NCBI RefSeq assembly: GCF_022048975.1
Contig: NZ_JAKMHX010000030.1
Span: 186,001 to 250,000, forward strand
Length of the DNA: 64,000 nucleotides
Direction of reading: 5' to 3'
From: Sporosarcina cyprini
GTDB lineage: Bacteria; Bacillota; Bacilli; Bacillales_A; Planococcaceae
Each line of letters opens with the position of its first letter. Position 1 is the first letter of the stretch. The notes below the pieces were generated by a model that saw only the letters and a list, made by a program, of their open reading frames with translations, was not told the DNA's origin and searched no databases. Made by a program: the position numbers and the translations under genes. This document shows, in pieces, positions 43,922-53,226 of the stretch.

Positions 43922-45031
43922 TTATTTAGCTTTTTTCCCTTTCAATTGCCCAAATAGCTCTTCCACTTCCGCTAAACCCACGTCGTCATATTTAGTCAAA
44001 GTAGCCAGGTCTTTGGGAAGCTGTCCTACCCGTTCAATCTGGTCTTCTTGCAGCTGGCGGAAAAGACCGGGATTGCCGTCGAATTCTTCCTCGGAGAGCG
44101 AAATATTCGCCAATGGGTCGTTAACGATGACATAATCCGACTTGTAAAACAGGATGAGTTTTCCTGGATGCCCAAGCTCCACTTCACGTCTGGCTGTTTC
44201 TTCTTTAATAAAGTGCTTCAGTTCTGTAAATAACATCTCGTCATGTTCTTCACTGAACCCCTCTACATCCTCATGTAGTCCTTCCAGATTATTCGGCAGT
44301 TCACTCATAACCCTAACTTCCTCTTCGGCTCCCAGCATGGAAAGGTAACTTTCTGACTTCTCGAATCGTTGGGGCAGCAGGAAGGCATCCCGAAGAAAAT
44401 GCGGGACTTCTAAGCTGCGGTCTTTATACACGATTGTTCGAACCGATGCGAGACCCGGCAGTGCGTCTTCAGGCGAACCTGAACTCGCAGCTGTCTCCAT
44501 TTCTTCCGTGAGACCTTTCTGTTGTTGAATGTTGGAACGGATTAAGGCTTCCATCTTTTGCAGCCTCTCTTCCAATTCGGACACTTCGGTTTCATCGCCT
44601 TTACGAGGCTCCGGATCCTGATAAGCCGGCACTTTCACATCTTGAGGCGAGTATTTCTTCACATACCACCGAACGATCATATAGATCGCCTCCCAAGAAA
44701 GGAGTGCCTCCGAATATCGGAAATTCCTCGTTTCGTGCGCCGCTGAGTTTCCGTTCATCCTCACTTGATGTAGCGCATCCAGGACTTCCTTTTCCAGTAA
44801 CCCCTTCTTCTCCAGCAGATCAATCCTTTCTTTCAGTGTCAGATTATCCTCCCCTGACAACTGTTCTGCAATCATGACCCGTTGTAAAATGGCTTCGACA
44901 AATGTCCGGGCATGCATCAACATCGTCTGCGGACTGGAATAAATGCTCTTTTCAAGCCCGTTTGCCATTTGGGATAGATCATCGGATATCGGTTCTAGAA
45001 ACTGATAAAAATAGGATGGGTTATTTTCCAT
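43922..45031 (-). CDS. DUF4145-containing protein
   Basis: 369 residues. The N-terminal ~140 residues match the DUF4145 pattern ('HARTFVEAILQRVM', 'ALHQVRMNGNSAAHE'), as in the leading part of some restriction subunits. A charged coiled-coil middle ('ELEERLQKMEALIRSNIQQQ') leads to a C-terminal domain of unknown type with 'GKLILFYKSDYVIVNDP'. A GAGGAG site precedes the ATG. It stands alone, with no nuclease or helicase beside it. Confidence 0.75.
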   Translation of the reverse strand: MENNPSYFYQFLEPISDDLSQMANGLEKSIYSSPQTMLMHARTFVEAILQRVMIAEQLSGEDNLTLKERIDLLEKKGLLEKEVLDALHQVRMNGNSAAHETRNFRYSEALLSWEAIYMIVRWYVKKYSPQDVKVPAYQDPEPRKGDETEVSELEERLQKMEALIRSNIQQQKGLTEEMETAASSGSPEDALPGLASVRTIVYKDRSLEVPHFLRDAFLLPQRFEKSESYLSMLGAEEEVRVMSELPNNLEGLHEDVEGFSEEHDEMLFTELKHFIKEETARREVELGHPGKLILFYKSDYVIVNDPLANISLSEEEFDGNPGLFRQLQEDQIERVGQLPKDLATLTKYDDVGLAEVEELFGQLKGKKAK

Positions 45032-45278
45032 GGTAGGCAGGTCTCCTCATGTTTGCGTTGTATTTAATGCTGATCTTAAGCGGTGCCCCGTTCAAATTCT
45101 ATGTAGTCTGGAGCGAATTTGCTTAGAAAGCAGCTTATTTAATCGGCAAGTCCTTGCAGTGTATTTTTCCCATTGAGGAAGACCATTAAACAATTGATGA
45201 TGGATGGACATTGGTAACTACTTTAAGGCGAAGCTTGTACTGGACATTCACAGTCTAGGAAATGCTATGCCGGCAAGT

Positions 45279-45319
45279 ACAAAAATCTCCCTTTGGACTG
45301 AAAAGCCCAAAGGGAGATT
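45279..45319 (-). terminator. intrinsic terminator of the RND pump gene
   Basis: AATCTCCCTTTGG / CCCAAAGGGAGATT arms with a T run on the minus strand. Confidence 0.88.
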
Positions 45320-45335
45320 ACTATAGAACCGACGT

Positions 45336-48300
45336 TTATTTAGTTACTGCTCTTCTCTCTTTCTTAGAAGTCTTAAAGAAGAACAATTCATATACGACAG
45401 GCACAATGACTAAGGTTAACAAGGTAGATGAAGTTAAACCTCCAATTACTGTAACAGCTAAACCTTTTGAAATAAGTGTTCCTGACGAAGTTGTCAAAGC
45501 AAGTGGAATTAACGCCGCAATCGTTGCAAAAGCAGTCATCAGGATGGGGCGCAATCTTGTTTTTCCAGCTTCTATTAAGGAATTTCTTATCGTTAAGCCA
45601 CGTCCCCTGTTCTGGCCAATTCGGTCCACAAGCACAATGGCATTGGTCGTCACAATTCCAATCAACATTAAAAAACCAATCATTACGCTAACAGATAACG
45701 GCTCTTTAACTAGATAGAGTGAAACGAGTGAGCCAATTGGCACGAAAATAAGAGAGGACAAGATCACAAATGGAATGCGGGCTTTCCCAAATGTAATTAG
45801 CATCGTTAAATAGACAAGCCCGATCGCCACAATAATTGCGATCCCAAGTGATTGGAATATTTCTACTGTATCATCGTTGCCCCCTCCGCTAGTCAAGGAG
45901 ACGCCTTCCGGAAGTTTTAATTTCTCCACTCCCTTCTTCACCTCTGAAGATACAGCCTGCACATCGTTTCCTTTTACCTGGCCAGAAACCCGAGCGTATA
46001 CTTTACTGTCTAATTTTTGGATAGATGTAAAAGCATCAATTTGATTCACACTGGCGATTTCGGACAGCTTAACTGGTCCTTTTTGCGAGAATAATGTCAC
46101 ACCTTCTAGATTTTCCTTGGACTGAAGCGTCTCATCTAAGGAAATCTGAACTTCTTGCTCTTGACGATCTAACGTCAGAGTACCAACATTAACTGGCTTC
46201 GTTTGTTCGCTTATCGTCCCAAGGATTTGGAAGCCAGATAACCCGTAATAACTTGCTTTTTCAGAATCAATCTCAACTAAAAATTGCTTTTGTTTTTTAC
46301 TGAAATTATTTGTGACATATTTCAGGTTCTTATTTTGTTGCAGAAATTCTTCTACCATCTTGGATGCTTCTTGAAGAGCATCTAAATCATTTGAAAATAA
46401 ATCGACATCAACATTATTGTTTGACGGAGGACCGCCTGTTTCTAACTCTTGAACCGTTATTTTTAAATCAGCCTGTTCTTCCTTCGAAATCATTTCGATC
46501 TTTTGTTCTAACGATTTGATCGTTTTCTCTACATCCACATTGTTATTCAAGTTTAAAAAGTAGCTGGCTTTGTTTTTAAGTCGAAGCCCTGTTGCAAAAT
46601 CTCTTGCCCCGACAGACGCTGTGACATCGGCAATTTCATCTTGCTGGCTAAACATGTCTTCGACAAGCAATGAGACTTCATTTGTCTTTTCTAAAGAAGT
46701 GGATGATGGAAGCTCGATGGAAGCAGTTAATATTTTGGATTCTTCATTAGGGATAAACGTGAATCCCAATGAAGGCACGACCGCAAACGATCCACCCAGT
46801 AATAAAACCGAAACGACTAAGATAATGATCTTGTGATTTAATGACTTCTCTATAATTCTCCCATATATCCTTTGCAAGGCGCCTTCCTTTTCTTCAGCCG
46901 GAACTTTTTTGAATGAAAACTTAGCTAAAATAGGAACAATCGTAATGGCAACGAGCAAGGATGCTAACAATGAAAAAATTATCGTTAAGGCAAAAGGTAA
47001 AAAGAACTTCCCCGTGATCCCGCCAACAAATCCGATTGGAAGGAATACAACAACCGTTGTAAGCGTAGACGACGTAATTGCCTTTAATATTTCTTTAGTG
47101 GACTCTAAAATAATTTTATCCGACATGCCTTCATTCGATATCCGAACACGCCTAAATATGTTTTCAATAACGACAATACTATCATCCACTACCCGCCCTA
47201 CAGCTACCGCCATTCCTCCAAGGGTCATAATATTCAACGAGATGTCGAATTGATTTAAGAAAATAGCAGCAATGAGCAGAGACAACGGAATTGAAACAAC
47301 CGCAATAATGGTTGCTCTTGTGTTGCGCAAGAAAACTAACACGGCTATAGAGGCAAACAGAGCACCTAATAATCCTTCCTTCACTAGCGTACTAACGGAC
47401 TTCTCGATATCTTTTGCCGAGTCTATGCTAATCTCATAAACTATCTTGTCATCATATTTCTTCAATACCTTCATTACTTTATCTGCGACTTCTACTGTAT
47501 TGGCATCTTGCTTCTTTGTAATCGCCATGGCCAAAGATTCCTTTTCATTGTATCGGGCGATTTCATTTTGATCCGTAATCTTTTTTATAGTAGCTATGTC
47601 CTTTAACCGAATGACTTCGCCTTGTTGAGGTGAGGATCCTTGGGCACCCCATTGTTCTGTAGAAGGAACTGATCCGAAAACAGGCTGTAGCTCTAAGTTT
47701 TCCAATTTTGAAAGCGAATCAAGATTTTCTTCTACTCGTATAGGAATTTGCTCGTTATTCTCTGATAATTCACCAGCTGGGAAGGATAGATACTTCGCTT
47801 TGATTTGCTCCTTTATCCCACTTAGCGAAAGACCAGCACTTTCAGCCATTTCTTTGTTCACTGTAATTTGCACGAGATTATTCGTTAAGCCGGCTACGGA
47901 TACGTTATTAATCCCTTTGATTTTTTTCAGCTCAGGGATCACTTCATCCTTCATTAACTCTTCAATGCTTTCTCCGTCTTTACTGAAAAAAGAAATATTA
48001 TAGATTGGGAAGGAACCAAACGATAAACGATTTAACTTAACGCTTGCTTCATCAGGCAAGCCCGCCTCATCTACTGCTGAACTAACGAGCTGCTCAATTT
48101 TGTCCAGATCTGTATCAAACGGAAACTCCAACGTTATTATTCCAATACTGTCATATGCAGAACTTGTGATCTTCGTAACGCCTTCAATCGAATTCATCTG
48201 ATTCTCAAGCTTTGATACGACCTGCTCATCTACATCTTCTGGCGAAGCACCTGGGTACACCGCCTCTATAGAGATTTGAGGGAATTCAATATCTGGAAAT

Positions 48301-48410
48301 TGATCCACCTTTAATTTTGAAAAAGAATAAACTCCGCCAAGTATTAGTAAAAATGAAATGATAAAGACCGCCATAGCATTCTTCAAACTGAATTTCGTCA
48401 AAAAGTCCAT
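45336..48410 (-). CDS. swrC: RND family efflux pump, SwrC/AcrB-like
   Basis: 1024 residues with the RND layout: TM1 ('AMAVFIISFLLILGGVYSF'), two large extracytoplasmic loops, the central TM block ('GMAVAVGRVVDDSIVVIENI', with the essential Asp pair), and a second half repeat. It resembles Bacillus SwrC/YerP, which exports surfactin and other amphiphiles. A TetR gene is directly upstream on the same strand, like yerO-yerP. No membrane-fusion protein is needed in Gram-positives. Confidence 0.9.
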   Translation of the reverse strand: MDFLTKFSLKNAMAVFIISFLLILGGVYSFSKLKVDQFPDIEFPQISIEAVYPGASPEDVDEQVVSKLENQMNSIEGVTKITSSAYDSIGIITLEFPFDTDLDKIEQLVSSAVDEAGLPDEASVKLNRLSFGSFPIYNISFFSKDGESIEELMKDEVIPELKKIKGINNVSVAGLTNNLVQITVNKEMAESAGLSLSGIKEQIKAKYLSFPAGELSENNEQIPIRVEENLDSLSKLENLELQPVFGSVPSTEQWGAQGSSPQQGEVIRLKDIATIKKITDQNEIARYNEKESLAMAITKKQDANTVEVADKVMKVLKKYDDKIVYEISIDSAKDIEKSVSTLVKEGLLGALFASIAVLVFLRNTRATIIAVVSIPLSLLIAAIFLNQFDISLNIMTLGGMAVAVGRVVDDSIVVIENIFRRVRISNEGMSDKIILESTKEILKAITSSTLTTVVVFLPIGFVGGITGKFFLPFALTIIFSLLASLLVAITIVPILAKFSFKKVPAEEKEGALQRIYGRIIEKSLNHKIIILVVSVLLLGGSFAVVPSLGFTFIPNEESKILTASIELPSSTSLEKTNEVSLLVEDMFSQQDEIADVTASVGARDFATGLRLKNKASYFLNLNNNVDVEKTIKSLEQKIEMISKEEQADLKITVQELETGGPPSNNNVDVDLFSNDLDALQEASKMVEEFLQQNKNLKYVTNNFSKKQKQFLVEIDSEKASYYGLSGFQILGTISEQTKPVNVGTLTLDRQEQEVQISLDETLQSKENLEGVTLFSQKGPVKLSEIASVNQIDAFTSIQKLDSKVYARVSGQVKGNDVQAVSSEVKKGVEKLKLPEGVSLTSGGGNDDTVEIFQSLGIAIIVAIGLVYLTMLITFGKARIPFVILSSLIFVPIGSLVSLYLVKEPLSVSVMIGFLMLIGIVTTNAIVLVDRIGQNRGRGLTIRNSLIEAGKTRLRPILMTAFATIAALIPLALTTSSGTLISKGLAVTVIGGLTSSTLLTLVIVPVVYELFFFKTSKKERRAVTK

Positions 48411-48461
48411 CTTCTAACCTCCCATTGTCTTTTTTATTTGGATTATTTTTACTTTTTCCCT

Positions 48462-48479
48462 ATCGATCGATTGATCAGT
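48462..48479. promoter_or_regulatory. candidate operator before the pump gene
   Basis: ATCGATCGAT followed by TGATCAG lies between TetR and pump genes, 50 bases before the pump start, with near-palindromic character (CTGATCAATCGATCGATAG on the other strand). A TetR site is plausible. Confidence 0.35.
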
Positions 48480-48543
48480 GCGCAAAAAAAAATTTCCTCA
48501 CAATGAAATGGTACTTTGAAAGCCGCGTATTGTATGCCTATAC

Positions 48544-49155
48544 TTACTTTTTCCTTTGATCAGGAGAAGCTAATCCATACAGCAAAACATTCGTATAAAG
48601 TCTTGCCTGCTGTTTTGCTGCATCCTCCTGCTCTTCGGTATGGTTCGATGAAATCAAGTTCAAAAGTAAATAAGCAGAGGGAATCGGATATGAACCAAAT
48701 TCCGCAGGATTTCTTACTTGCCCTTCTTTGATTCCTTTTTCAAAAATAGAAGCGATCGGTTCTTGATATGCTTCGACCCACCAATCTTTTATTTTCTTTT
48801 GGTGCTCCATGTCTAACTCTTTTGCGATATCTTGAAACATCTGTCCCATGGAAGACGGCTTATTAATCAATATATGATAGGTAACTTGAAACAAACACTC
48901 TTCCAGATCATCTCCACATCGCTCAATAATTCGCTTTAATGCCATCTGCATAGTAAATAACTCTGATTTTAGCACTTCTACGTAAATAGCTTTTTTGTTT
49001 TTAAAATGATGATAAAGGGTTGGCTGTGTAATCCCGCATTCTTCAGCAATTCTTCGCGTTGAAACAGCTCTATAGCCTAATTCCATAAATAAATCACGAG
49101 CAACCTCAACAATCTTTTGATGCGAATTATGAATATGCTCAAACTGATTAAACAT
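48544..49155 (-). CDS. TetR family repressor of the RND pump
   Basis: 203 residues: N-terminal TetR helix-turn-helix ('RRIAEECGITQPTLYHHFKN') and a ligand-binding helical C-domain. AAGGGG lies 7 bases before the ATG. It precedes the SwrC-like gene by 133 bases on the same strand, as yerO precedes yerP in Bacillus. Confidence 0.92.
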   Translation of the reverse strand: MFNQFEHIHNSHQKIVEVARDLFMELGYRAVSTRRIAEECGITQPTLYHHFKNKKAIYVEVLKSELFTMQMALKRIIERCGDDLEECLFQVTYHILINKPSSMGQMFQDIAKELDMEHQKKIKDWWVEAYQEPIASIFEKGIKEGQVRNPAEFGSYPIPSAYLLLNLISSNHTEEQEDAAKQQARLYTNVLLYGLASPDQRKK

Positions 49156-49174
49156 AAGTAAAACCCCTTTACCA

Positions 49175-49196
49175 TTTACAAACTATCATTTGAAAA
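49175..49196. promoter_or_regulatory. inverted repeat before tetR gene
   Basis: TTTACAAA-N6-TTTGAAAA is a near-perfect dyad 20 bases before the TetR start, consistent with autorepression. Confidence 0.4.
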
Positions 49197-49300
49197 AATC
49201 GTAATATGTTTAGCCCGCCGTGTCAACAGTAATGGAATATAAGACAAATACACTTACATTTGAATGTAGCGTTCTCATTCACTTCAGCAACCTCTAAATT

Positions 49301-49347
49301 AATAAAAAACGAGGAAAACGGAAGATAAACTTCCTATTTTCACTCGC
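49301..49347 (-). terminator. terminator downstream of glmS
   Basis: On the minus strand CGAG-TG-AAAATAGGAAG, a 5-base loop and CTTCCGTTTT-CC-TCG lead into six T. Confidence 0.75.
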
Positions 49348-49423
49348 TTAAAAGAACAATTATTTATTATTTTCAATGTTAGCTGTTAGTTTTTCCGGTA
49401 CAGCATACATCCCATCACAAATA

Positions 49424-51226
49424 TTACTCCACCGTAACACTCTTCGCCAAGTTCCGCGGCTTATCTACATCACAACCACGATGCAAGGAAGCATAATACG
49501 CAATCAGCTGCAATGGCACAACGGAAACGATCGGTGTCAATAATTCATGAACTGGCGGCAAGACGAACCGATCCCCTTCCTCTTCAGTACCTTCCATGGA
49601 AATAATGCATGGATGTGCACCTCGAGCCACAACTTCTTTCACGTTTCCTCGAATGTTGAGGCTGACGGATTTTTGAGTTGCGAGTGTGAAGACTGGTGTG
49701 CCCTCTTCGATAAGGGCGATCGTTCCATGTTTCAGTTCCCCTCCTGCAAAACCTTCTGCTTGGATATAGGAAATTTCTTTTAGCTTGAGTGCACCTTCCA
49801 GGCTGACGAAGAAGTCTAGGTTGCGGCCGAGGAAGAAAGCATTGCGTGTTGTTTCCAGGTACTCTTCCGCAATCTGCTCCATTTCATCCTTCGAGTCAAC
49901 GAGGGTTTGGATGGCATTAGCCACGATGGAGAGTTCTTGCCTCAAATCAAAATCGATTTCTCTGTTCAATTGTTTTGCGACGACGTATGCGGTAATCGCA
50001 AGTACGGCCACTTGTGCAGTGTATGCTTTTGTCGATGCAACTGCGATTTCCGGGCCAGCGTGAAGCAGCAAAGTATGATCGGCTTCACGTGATAATGTAG
50101 AGCCCGGAACGTTGGTCATTGTAATTGTCGGATAGCCGAGTGCTTTGATTTTGACGAGCACTTGGCGGCTGTCTGCGGTTTCACCTGATTGGGTGATGAA
50201 TAAAAACAACGGCTTCTTCGAGAGCAGTGGCATGTTATAGCCGAATTCGCTTGAAATATGCACTTCGACAGGAATGCCTGCAAGTTTCTCGAAATATTGC
50301 TTGCCGATCAAACCAGCATGGTAGCTTGTGCCTGCTGCAATAATATAAAGTCGATCGGCGTCTTGAATCGCTTGGATAATCGCAGGATCAATTGTAAGTT
50401 CTTCTTGCCCTTTTGTATAAGCTGTCAATATCTTACGCATGACACCTGGCTGCTCATCAATTTCTTTGAGCATATAGTGCGGATACGTTCCTTTTTCAAT
50501 ATCGCTCATGTCCAGTTTCGCTGTATATGGCGCACGGTTGATGTCTGTGCCGTCGAGTGTCATGATGCGGATTGCGTCCATTGTTACAAGGACAACTTCT
50601 TCATCATGCAGCTCGATGAACTGGTCTGTCAGCTGCAGCATCGCCATGGCATCGGATGCAACAACATTGAAGCCTTCTCCCACACCGACAAGCAATGGAC
50701 TGCGGTTTTTCGCTACATAGATCGTACCTTGGTCTTCGGAATCGAGCATCGCGATTGCGTAGGAACCATGCATTAAGGAAAGTGTATGCCGGAATGCAGC
50801 TTCCGTTGTCATACCTTCTTTGACAAACACCTCAACCAATTGCACAATTACTTCGGTATCGGTATCCGAATTCATTGTTACACCTTGCAAATATTGCTTT
50901 TGGAGCTGAACACAATTTTCAATGACCCCATTATGCACAAGCGTGAAACGTCCGGATTCGCTCTGATGTGGATGGGAGTTTTTCTGATCTGGAATTCCAT
51001 GTGTCGCCCATCTCGTATGGCCAATTCCTGTTTTTGATTCAATAGACGGGTCGACGGCACTCCGCAAATCTGCAATCCGGCCCTTTTCTTTAATAACTTT
51101 TACACCGTTCGTAGTGAGCAACCCAAGGCCTGCTGAGTCATATCCACGGTATTCTAACTTTTCAAGCCCTTTTAATAAAAACTCTTTCGTATCCTGTTCT
51201 CCAATATAACCGACTATTCCACACAT
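49424..51226 (-). CDS. glmS: glutamine-fructose-6-phosphate aminotransferase
   Basis: 600 residues. The ATG gives 'MCGIVGYIG', with Cys2 as the amidotransferase nucleophile after Met removal; the upstream extension is not real. N-terminal glutaminase domain, then two SIS (sugar isomerase) domains ('[17 protein letters not shown]', 'TQSGETADS') and the C-terminal '[13 protein letters not shown]' tail. First step of UDP-GlcNAc synthesis. AGGAGG precedes the start; a glmS ribozyme lies in the 5' leader. glmM is not adjacent. Confidence 0.97.
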   Translation of the reverse strand: MCGIVGYIGEQDTKEFLLKGLEKLEYRGYDSAGLGLLTTNGVKVIKEKGRIADLRSAVDPSIESKTGIGHTRWATHGIPDQKNSHPHQSESGRFTLVHNGVIENCVQLQKQYLQGVTMNSDTDTEVIVQLVEVFVKEGMTTEAAFRHTLSLMHGSYAIAMLDSEDQGTIYVAKNRSPLLVGVGEGFNVVASDAMAMLQLTDQFIELHDEEVVLVTMDAIRIMTLDGTDINRAPYTAKLDMSDIEKGTYPHYMLKEIDEQPGVMRKILTAYTKGQEELTIDPAIIQAIQDADRLYIIAAGTSYHAGLIGKQYFEKLAGIPVEVHISSEFGYNMPLLSKKPLFLFITQSGETADSRQVLVKIKALGYPTITMTNVPGSTLSREADHTLLLHAGPEIAVASTKAYTAQVAVLAITAYVVAKQLNREIDFDLRQELSIVANAIQTLVDSKDEMEQIAEEYLETTRNAFFLGRNLDFFVSLEGALKLKEISYIQAEGFAGGELKHGTIALIEEGTPVFTLATQKSVSLNIRGNVKEVVARGAHPCIISMEGTEEEGDRFVLPPVHELLTPIVSVVPLQLIAYYASLHRGCDVDKPRNLAKSVTVE

Positions 51227-51256
51227 ATTGATTTCCTCCTCTTGAAGAAATGGCAA

Positions 51257-51461
51257 AGCCCACCTCGGGATGTCCGAAGTGTTTGCCGTTCACTTGTTAG
51301 AATTAGCCTTTTTGCCTTGTTGTCCATCCAATCGCTCGGATGTTTTGCGGGCAAAAGTTACAATCGGGCATTTCGATCGGGAGGCATCCGCCGAATGTTT
51401 CGATACTCCTCCACCTCGTCTGCTGGGAATGTGGGCGTCCGATTTCCCCAGCACTGGCGCT
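51257..51461 (-). ncRNA. glmS ribozyme/riboswitch
   Basis: On the minus strand the leader carries the hallmark core: 'TTATAGCGCCAG' at the cleavage site (cut before G at about 51460), 'GACGAGG' followed by 'GGAGGAGTATCGA', 'TTCGGCGGATGCCTCCCG' and a downstream stem 'GGCAAA...TTTGCC'. This is the GlcN6P-activated self-cleaving ribozyme that shuts off glmS when amino sugar is plentiful. The 3' limit is approximate. Confidence 0.92.
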
Positions 51462-51501
51462 ATAATTGGTTTCCGATTTTGCCGTAAGTTTCCCTCCTCA
51501 G

Positions 51502-51527
51502 AACGGGTCAGTAAAAACCGACCCGTT
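51502..51527 (-). promoter_or_regulatory. 5'-terminal hairpin of the glmS transcript
   Basis: Perfect arms AACGGGTC / GACCCGTT lie right at the expected transcription start, before the ribozyme. A stem at the 5' end can protect mRNA or shape folding; a terminator role is unlikely because no T run follows. Confidence 0.5.
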
Positions 51528-51528
51528 A

Positions 51529-51558
51529 ATCATACAAAACTCGCTATTTTATTGTCAA
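51529..51558 (-). promoter_or_regulatory. sigma-A promoter of glmS
   Basis: TTGACA (+ strand 51553-51558) and TATGAT (51529-51534) with an 18-base spacer on the minus strand. Confidence 0.75.
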
Positions 51559-51666
51559 TCCATAGAGAAAATCCGATTATTCAGGTAGTCTAGACATTTG
51601 TTTTGACTTCATTCATACAACAATAGTACTCAATACTAATTTTGTTAAACTAACAGGAAGAATTGT

Positions 51667-51837
51667 TTATTTCAATTTTTCCGGATTATTTATTCTAATC
51701 GATGCTACTTCCCCACAATCCAAGCAAACGGTATACACTTTTTCAGATCCAACAGCCATTTTTTTATCCAAAGGACGAAGATTAATATAATCGGTTGCTT
51801 GAATAAAGGAGCTTCCATTGCAGTTTTTACAGTTCAT
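51667..51837 (-). CDS. 56-residue zinc-ribbon protein
   Basis: Two CxxC knuckles, 'NCKNCNG' at the N-terminus and 'VCLDCGE' at about residues 38-42, make a compact zinc ribbon. TTGAGG is 8 bases before the ATG. It lies between the glmS promoter and the MOSC-domain gene. No more specific family seen. Confidence 0.65.
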   Translation of the reverse strand: MNCKNCNGSSFIQATDYINLRPLDKKMAVGSEKVYTVCLDCGEVASIRINNPEKLK

Positions 51838-51887
51838 TTATATACCTCAATCAACTATATTTGCACTCGATCGGCAAACTAAAAAAC

Positions 51888-52550
51888 TTACCCTTTCACA
51901 GTCTCCCATTTATCAATCCGTTTCTGCAAAGATTTTCGCCATTCTTCAGCGAGCGGTTCAACGGCTACAATTCGTTTCATGGCGTCCACATCTTTTTGAC
52001 CGCGGAAATAAACATCATTGCAGTAGGCAATGGAGATCCGATCTGGATGCTGTTCGAGTAAAGTAATAGTGGAATCGCTTTTGACGATCCCTTCTTTAAT
52101 CACTCGACATAGATAGCCGGTATACCCTGTATCAATCATTCGCTTCATGATGAGCGGCAAGCCGGTCCGTTTGTTAATTGTGCTGCATGGTACCCTTCCT
52201 TGTGTTACTTGGATAACTGCTTCGCCAACTTGATAAATATCCCCTACATAGACATCACTTTCTAGCATATTCAAGACCGTCAGATTTTCTCCAAACGTGG
52301 AACGTGGCAAAGGCTGTTCAAACTCGTCTTCCCACTGGGCATAGTGCTCAAACGGATAGACGCATACTGCTCTGTCAGGACCCCCGTGAAAGCGCAAATC
52401 CGCCACGCCATCTCCATGGAATCCGTCCTTTGATAGGAACGCCTCCTCAATTTGGTCTTTGCAAATGCCTGTTACCATTTCCTTGCTCTCATCATAGATA
52501 ACTGTTTTCGGTTTTCCGATTGAAAAAGTGACAATTTGCCATTGATCCAA
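51888..52550 (-). CDS. MOSC domain protein (YiiM-like)
   Basis: 220 residues with 'DLRFHGGPDRAVCVYPFEHY' and 'YVGDIYQVGEAVIQVTQGRVPC', the MOSC signature with the conserved Cys that holds the molybdenum cofactor sulfur. YiiM-type proteins reduce N-hydroxylated bases such as HAP. TTG start after GGAGGG (7 bases). Stands near small zinc-ribbon genes without a clear link. Confidence 0.87.
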   Translation of the reverse strand: MDQWQIVTFSIGKPKTVIYDESKEMVTGICKDQIEEAFLSKDGFHGDGVADLRFHGGPDRAVCVYPFEHYAQWEDEFEQPLPRSTFGENLTVLNMLESDVYVGDIYQVGEAVIQVTQGRVPCSTINKRTGLPLIMKRMIDTGYTGYLCRVIKEGIVKSDSTITLLEQHPDRISIAYCNDVYFRGQKDVDAMKRIVAVEPLAEEWRKSLQKRIDKWETVKG

Positions 52551-52680
52551 CTTAAATCCCTCCACCATTCGATATGTATTTCATTAACTATATAGTATTT
52601 TTTCAAAATTGTTTAGGGAAAATTGGTATTATGTGAATCCGTTTCAATTTCCATACGTAAATAAGGCAAGGAGTGATTCA

Positions 52681-52887
52681 ATGAGAGAATATGGTGTTGA
52701 TCCTTGTCCACAATGCGGAGGAACAAAGATCGGACGCGGAAAACAAAGTGGCTACGGAACTATTTCTCCCTATGGAAGATTAGGGTTTGGGACAGCCTTG
52801 ATTCATTTGATATGCACGGACTGCGGATGGATTCTTGGAAGCTATGTTGAGAATCCGGGCTCTTTCCGTAAGACCGTTGTGAAATGA
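52681..52887 (+). CDS. 68-residue zinc-ribbon protein
   Basis: 'DPCPQCGGTKIGRGKQ' and 'LICTDCGWILGSYVENPG' carry two CxxC pairs. AAGGAGTG precedes the ATG at 52681. Small conserved Bacillales-type protein of unknown role; followed by a terminator. Confidence 0.75.
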   Translation: MREYGVDPCPQCGGTKIGRGKQSGYGTISPYGRLGFGTALIHLICTDCGWILGSYVENPGSFRKTVVK

Positions 52888-52888
52888 T

Positions 52889-52922
52889 AAAACGAACCGC
52901 CCGGTGTTGGACGGTTCGTTTA
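52889..52922 (+). terminator. intrinsic terminator
   Basis: AAACGAACCG / CGGTTCGTTT arms around a 12-base loop after the zinc-ribbon gene. Confidence 0.82.
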
Positions 52923-52928
52923 AAGGTT

Positions 52929-53147
52929 TTACTGCTGTGACGATTCCATCTTCATTTTCTTTCGATAGGAATGGCGCCAGATGTAATAGATGGTCCATGC
53001 GATAAGCGGAATCAATTGGACGATTGGATTGTATTTGTTTTGCATATTACAGAGCCATACTAGCCCTACAATAAAAAACGGTCCCATTATATATATTGCC
53101 ATTCGAACTTCTTTGTTCTTAAAACTACAATCAAATCTGCCCGCCAT
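52929..53147 (-). CDS. small membrane protein, hypothetical
   Basis: 72 residues with two hydrophobic segments ('IYIMGPFFIVGLVWLCNM' and 'PIVQLIPLIAWTIYYIW') and basic tails. GTGAGGTG lies 7 bases before the ATG. Unknown family. Confidence 0.6.
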   Translation of the reverse strand: MAGRFDCSFKNKEVRMAIYIMGPFFIVGLVWLCNMQNKYNPIVQLIPLIAWTIYYIWRHSYRKKMKMESSQQ

Positions 53148-53226
53148 TTGTGTTCACCTCACTGTATTCACAATCCAGAAAGTGGACATCCCCTTACCAT
53201 CTATACGAATAGTAACGATAGAAGTT

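Noticed and set aside
49301..51560. T-box or other riboswitch upstream of glmS
   Set aside because: The leader is fully explained by the glmS ribozyme core and no T-box or other riboswitch motif was seen.
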